In this document: piece by piece, positions 63,582 through 64,000 of the stretch
Numbering within the stretch: the first letter of the stretch is position 1
Layout: each line of letters starts with the position of its first letter
DNA from: Lotus japonicus
Lineage: Eukaryota > Streptophyta > Magnoliopsida > Fabales > Fabaceae
Assembly: GCF_012489685.1 (NCBI RefSeq)
Contig: NC_080044.1
Coordinates: 54,861,507-54,925,506 of the forward strand
Direction of reading: 5' to 3'
Length of the DNA: 64,000 nt
The notes under the pieces: generated by a model
What the model was told of the DNA's origin: nothing
The model's input: only the letters and a program-made list of their open reading frames with translations
Databases searched by the model: none
Position numbers and translations under genes: made by a program

Positions 63582-64000
63582 CTAAAAGCATAGAAAAAGG
63601 AGAGGGAGGGATTAAGTCCAACTGAATTAACAAAGGGATTCGACAAATTAAAACATCATTTGACTCATTTTTTCAACGCAATACAAAAAATTCAGAACCA
63701 GCGTAGTCGATGTTGCTATAGTGAAACCAAAGAAGTCAACCATGAAAGGAAAATGACCATAACTAATTTTGCACTTGAATGCTGAACAGCCATGAATAAT
63801 TAAGTGAAATTAACCCCATCCGGAAACTGTTATTTTCCAGAATTTCACTTAAGAGATGTACCTTTTCATTAAACCACCAGCTACATTGACCATAGTCCAT
63901 TTATATTCTCTAAAAACTTTTAAGCCAATCTCTTCCATAGTGTCATTTTCACTTTTAACCATAATATAGTGCCATTCACTCTATACACCTACTATAAAAT

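Overview
This is plant nuclear DNA: interrupted genes with GT-AG introns (one GC-AG), AT-rich intergenic DNA and dense nested transposable elements. The protein set is that of a dicot, and the repeat style (TRIMs, long Ty3-type solo LTR, small MULE/hAT elements) looks to me most like a legume. The species is an inference I cannot prove here.

Layout. 1-9.3 kb is a repeat block: AT-rich degenerate repeats, two direct copies of a WG-rich coding fragment (2.27-2.88 and 8.69-9.30 kb), a 640-bp near-palindrome, a tandem TRIM retroelement (3.77-4.24 kb) and a 3.85-kb solo LTR (4.73-8.57 kb). 9.3-16.6 kb holds a hAT-like MITE, a broken Ty1/copia pol, a 5'-truncated LINE with a 12-bp target duplication, and a duplicated copy of the DXR downstream flank. 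16.65-21.49 kb is DXR (12 coding exons, minus strand), with a TRIM and a small solo LTR in its introns. 22.5-24.13 kb holds two 803-bp hAT-like elements side by side. 25.55-33.77 kb is PEX14 (12 exons, minus), with a nest of small DNA transposons in one intron. 36.09-38.65 kb is a kinesin-light-chain-related TPR gene (minus). 43.96 kb is tRNA-Leu(UAG). 45.03-46.70 kb is a Pack-MULE-like element carrying a broken piece of geranylgeranyl diphosphate synthase. 47.92-51.76 kb is a Raf-like protein kinase (minus), 55.85-57.12 kb a CASP-like 4A membrane protein (minus), and 60.97 kb to the window end the 3' part of a SIS3-type RING-H2 E3 ligase (minus).

All five complete or nearly complete protein genes, and the partial SIS3-type gene, lie on the minus strand. 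They belong to unrelated processes: plastid isoprenoid synthesis, peroxisomal import, microtubule-linked TPR scaffold, signalling kinase, membrane scaffold and ubiquitin ligase. There is no operon-like logic. Exon coordinates come from reading splice sites by eye and checking that phases close; no alignment was run.
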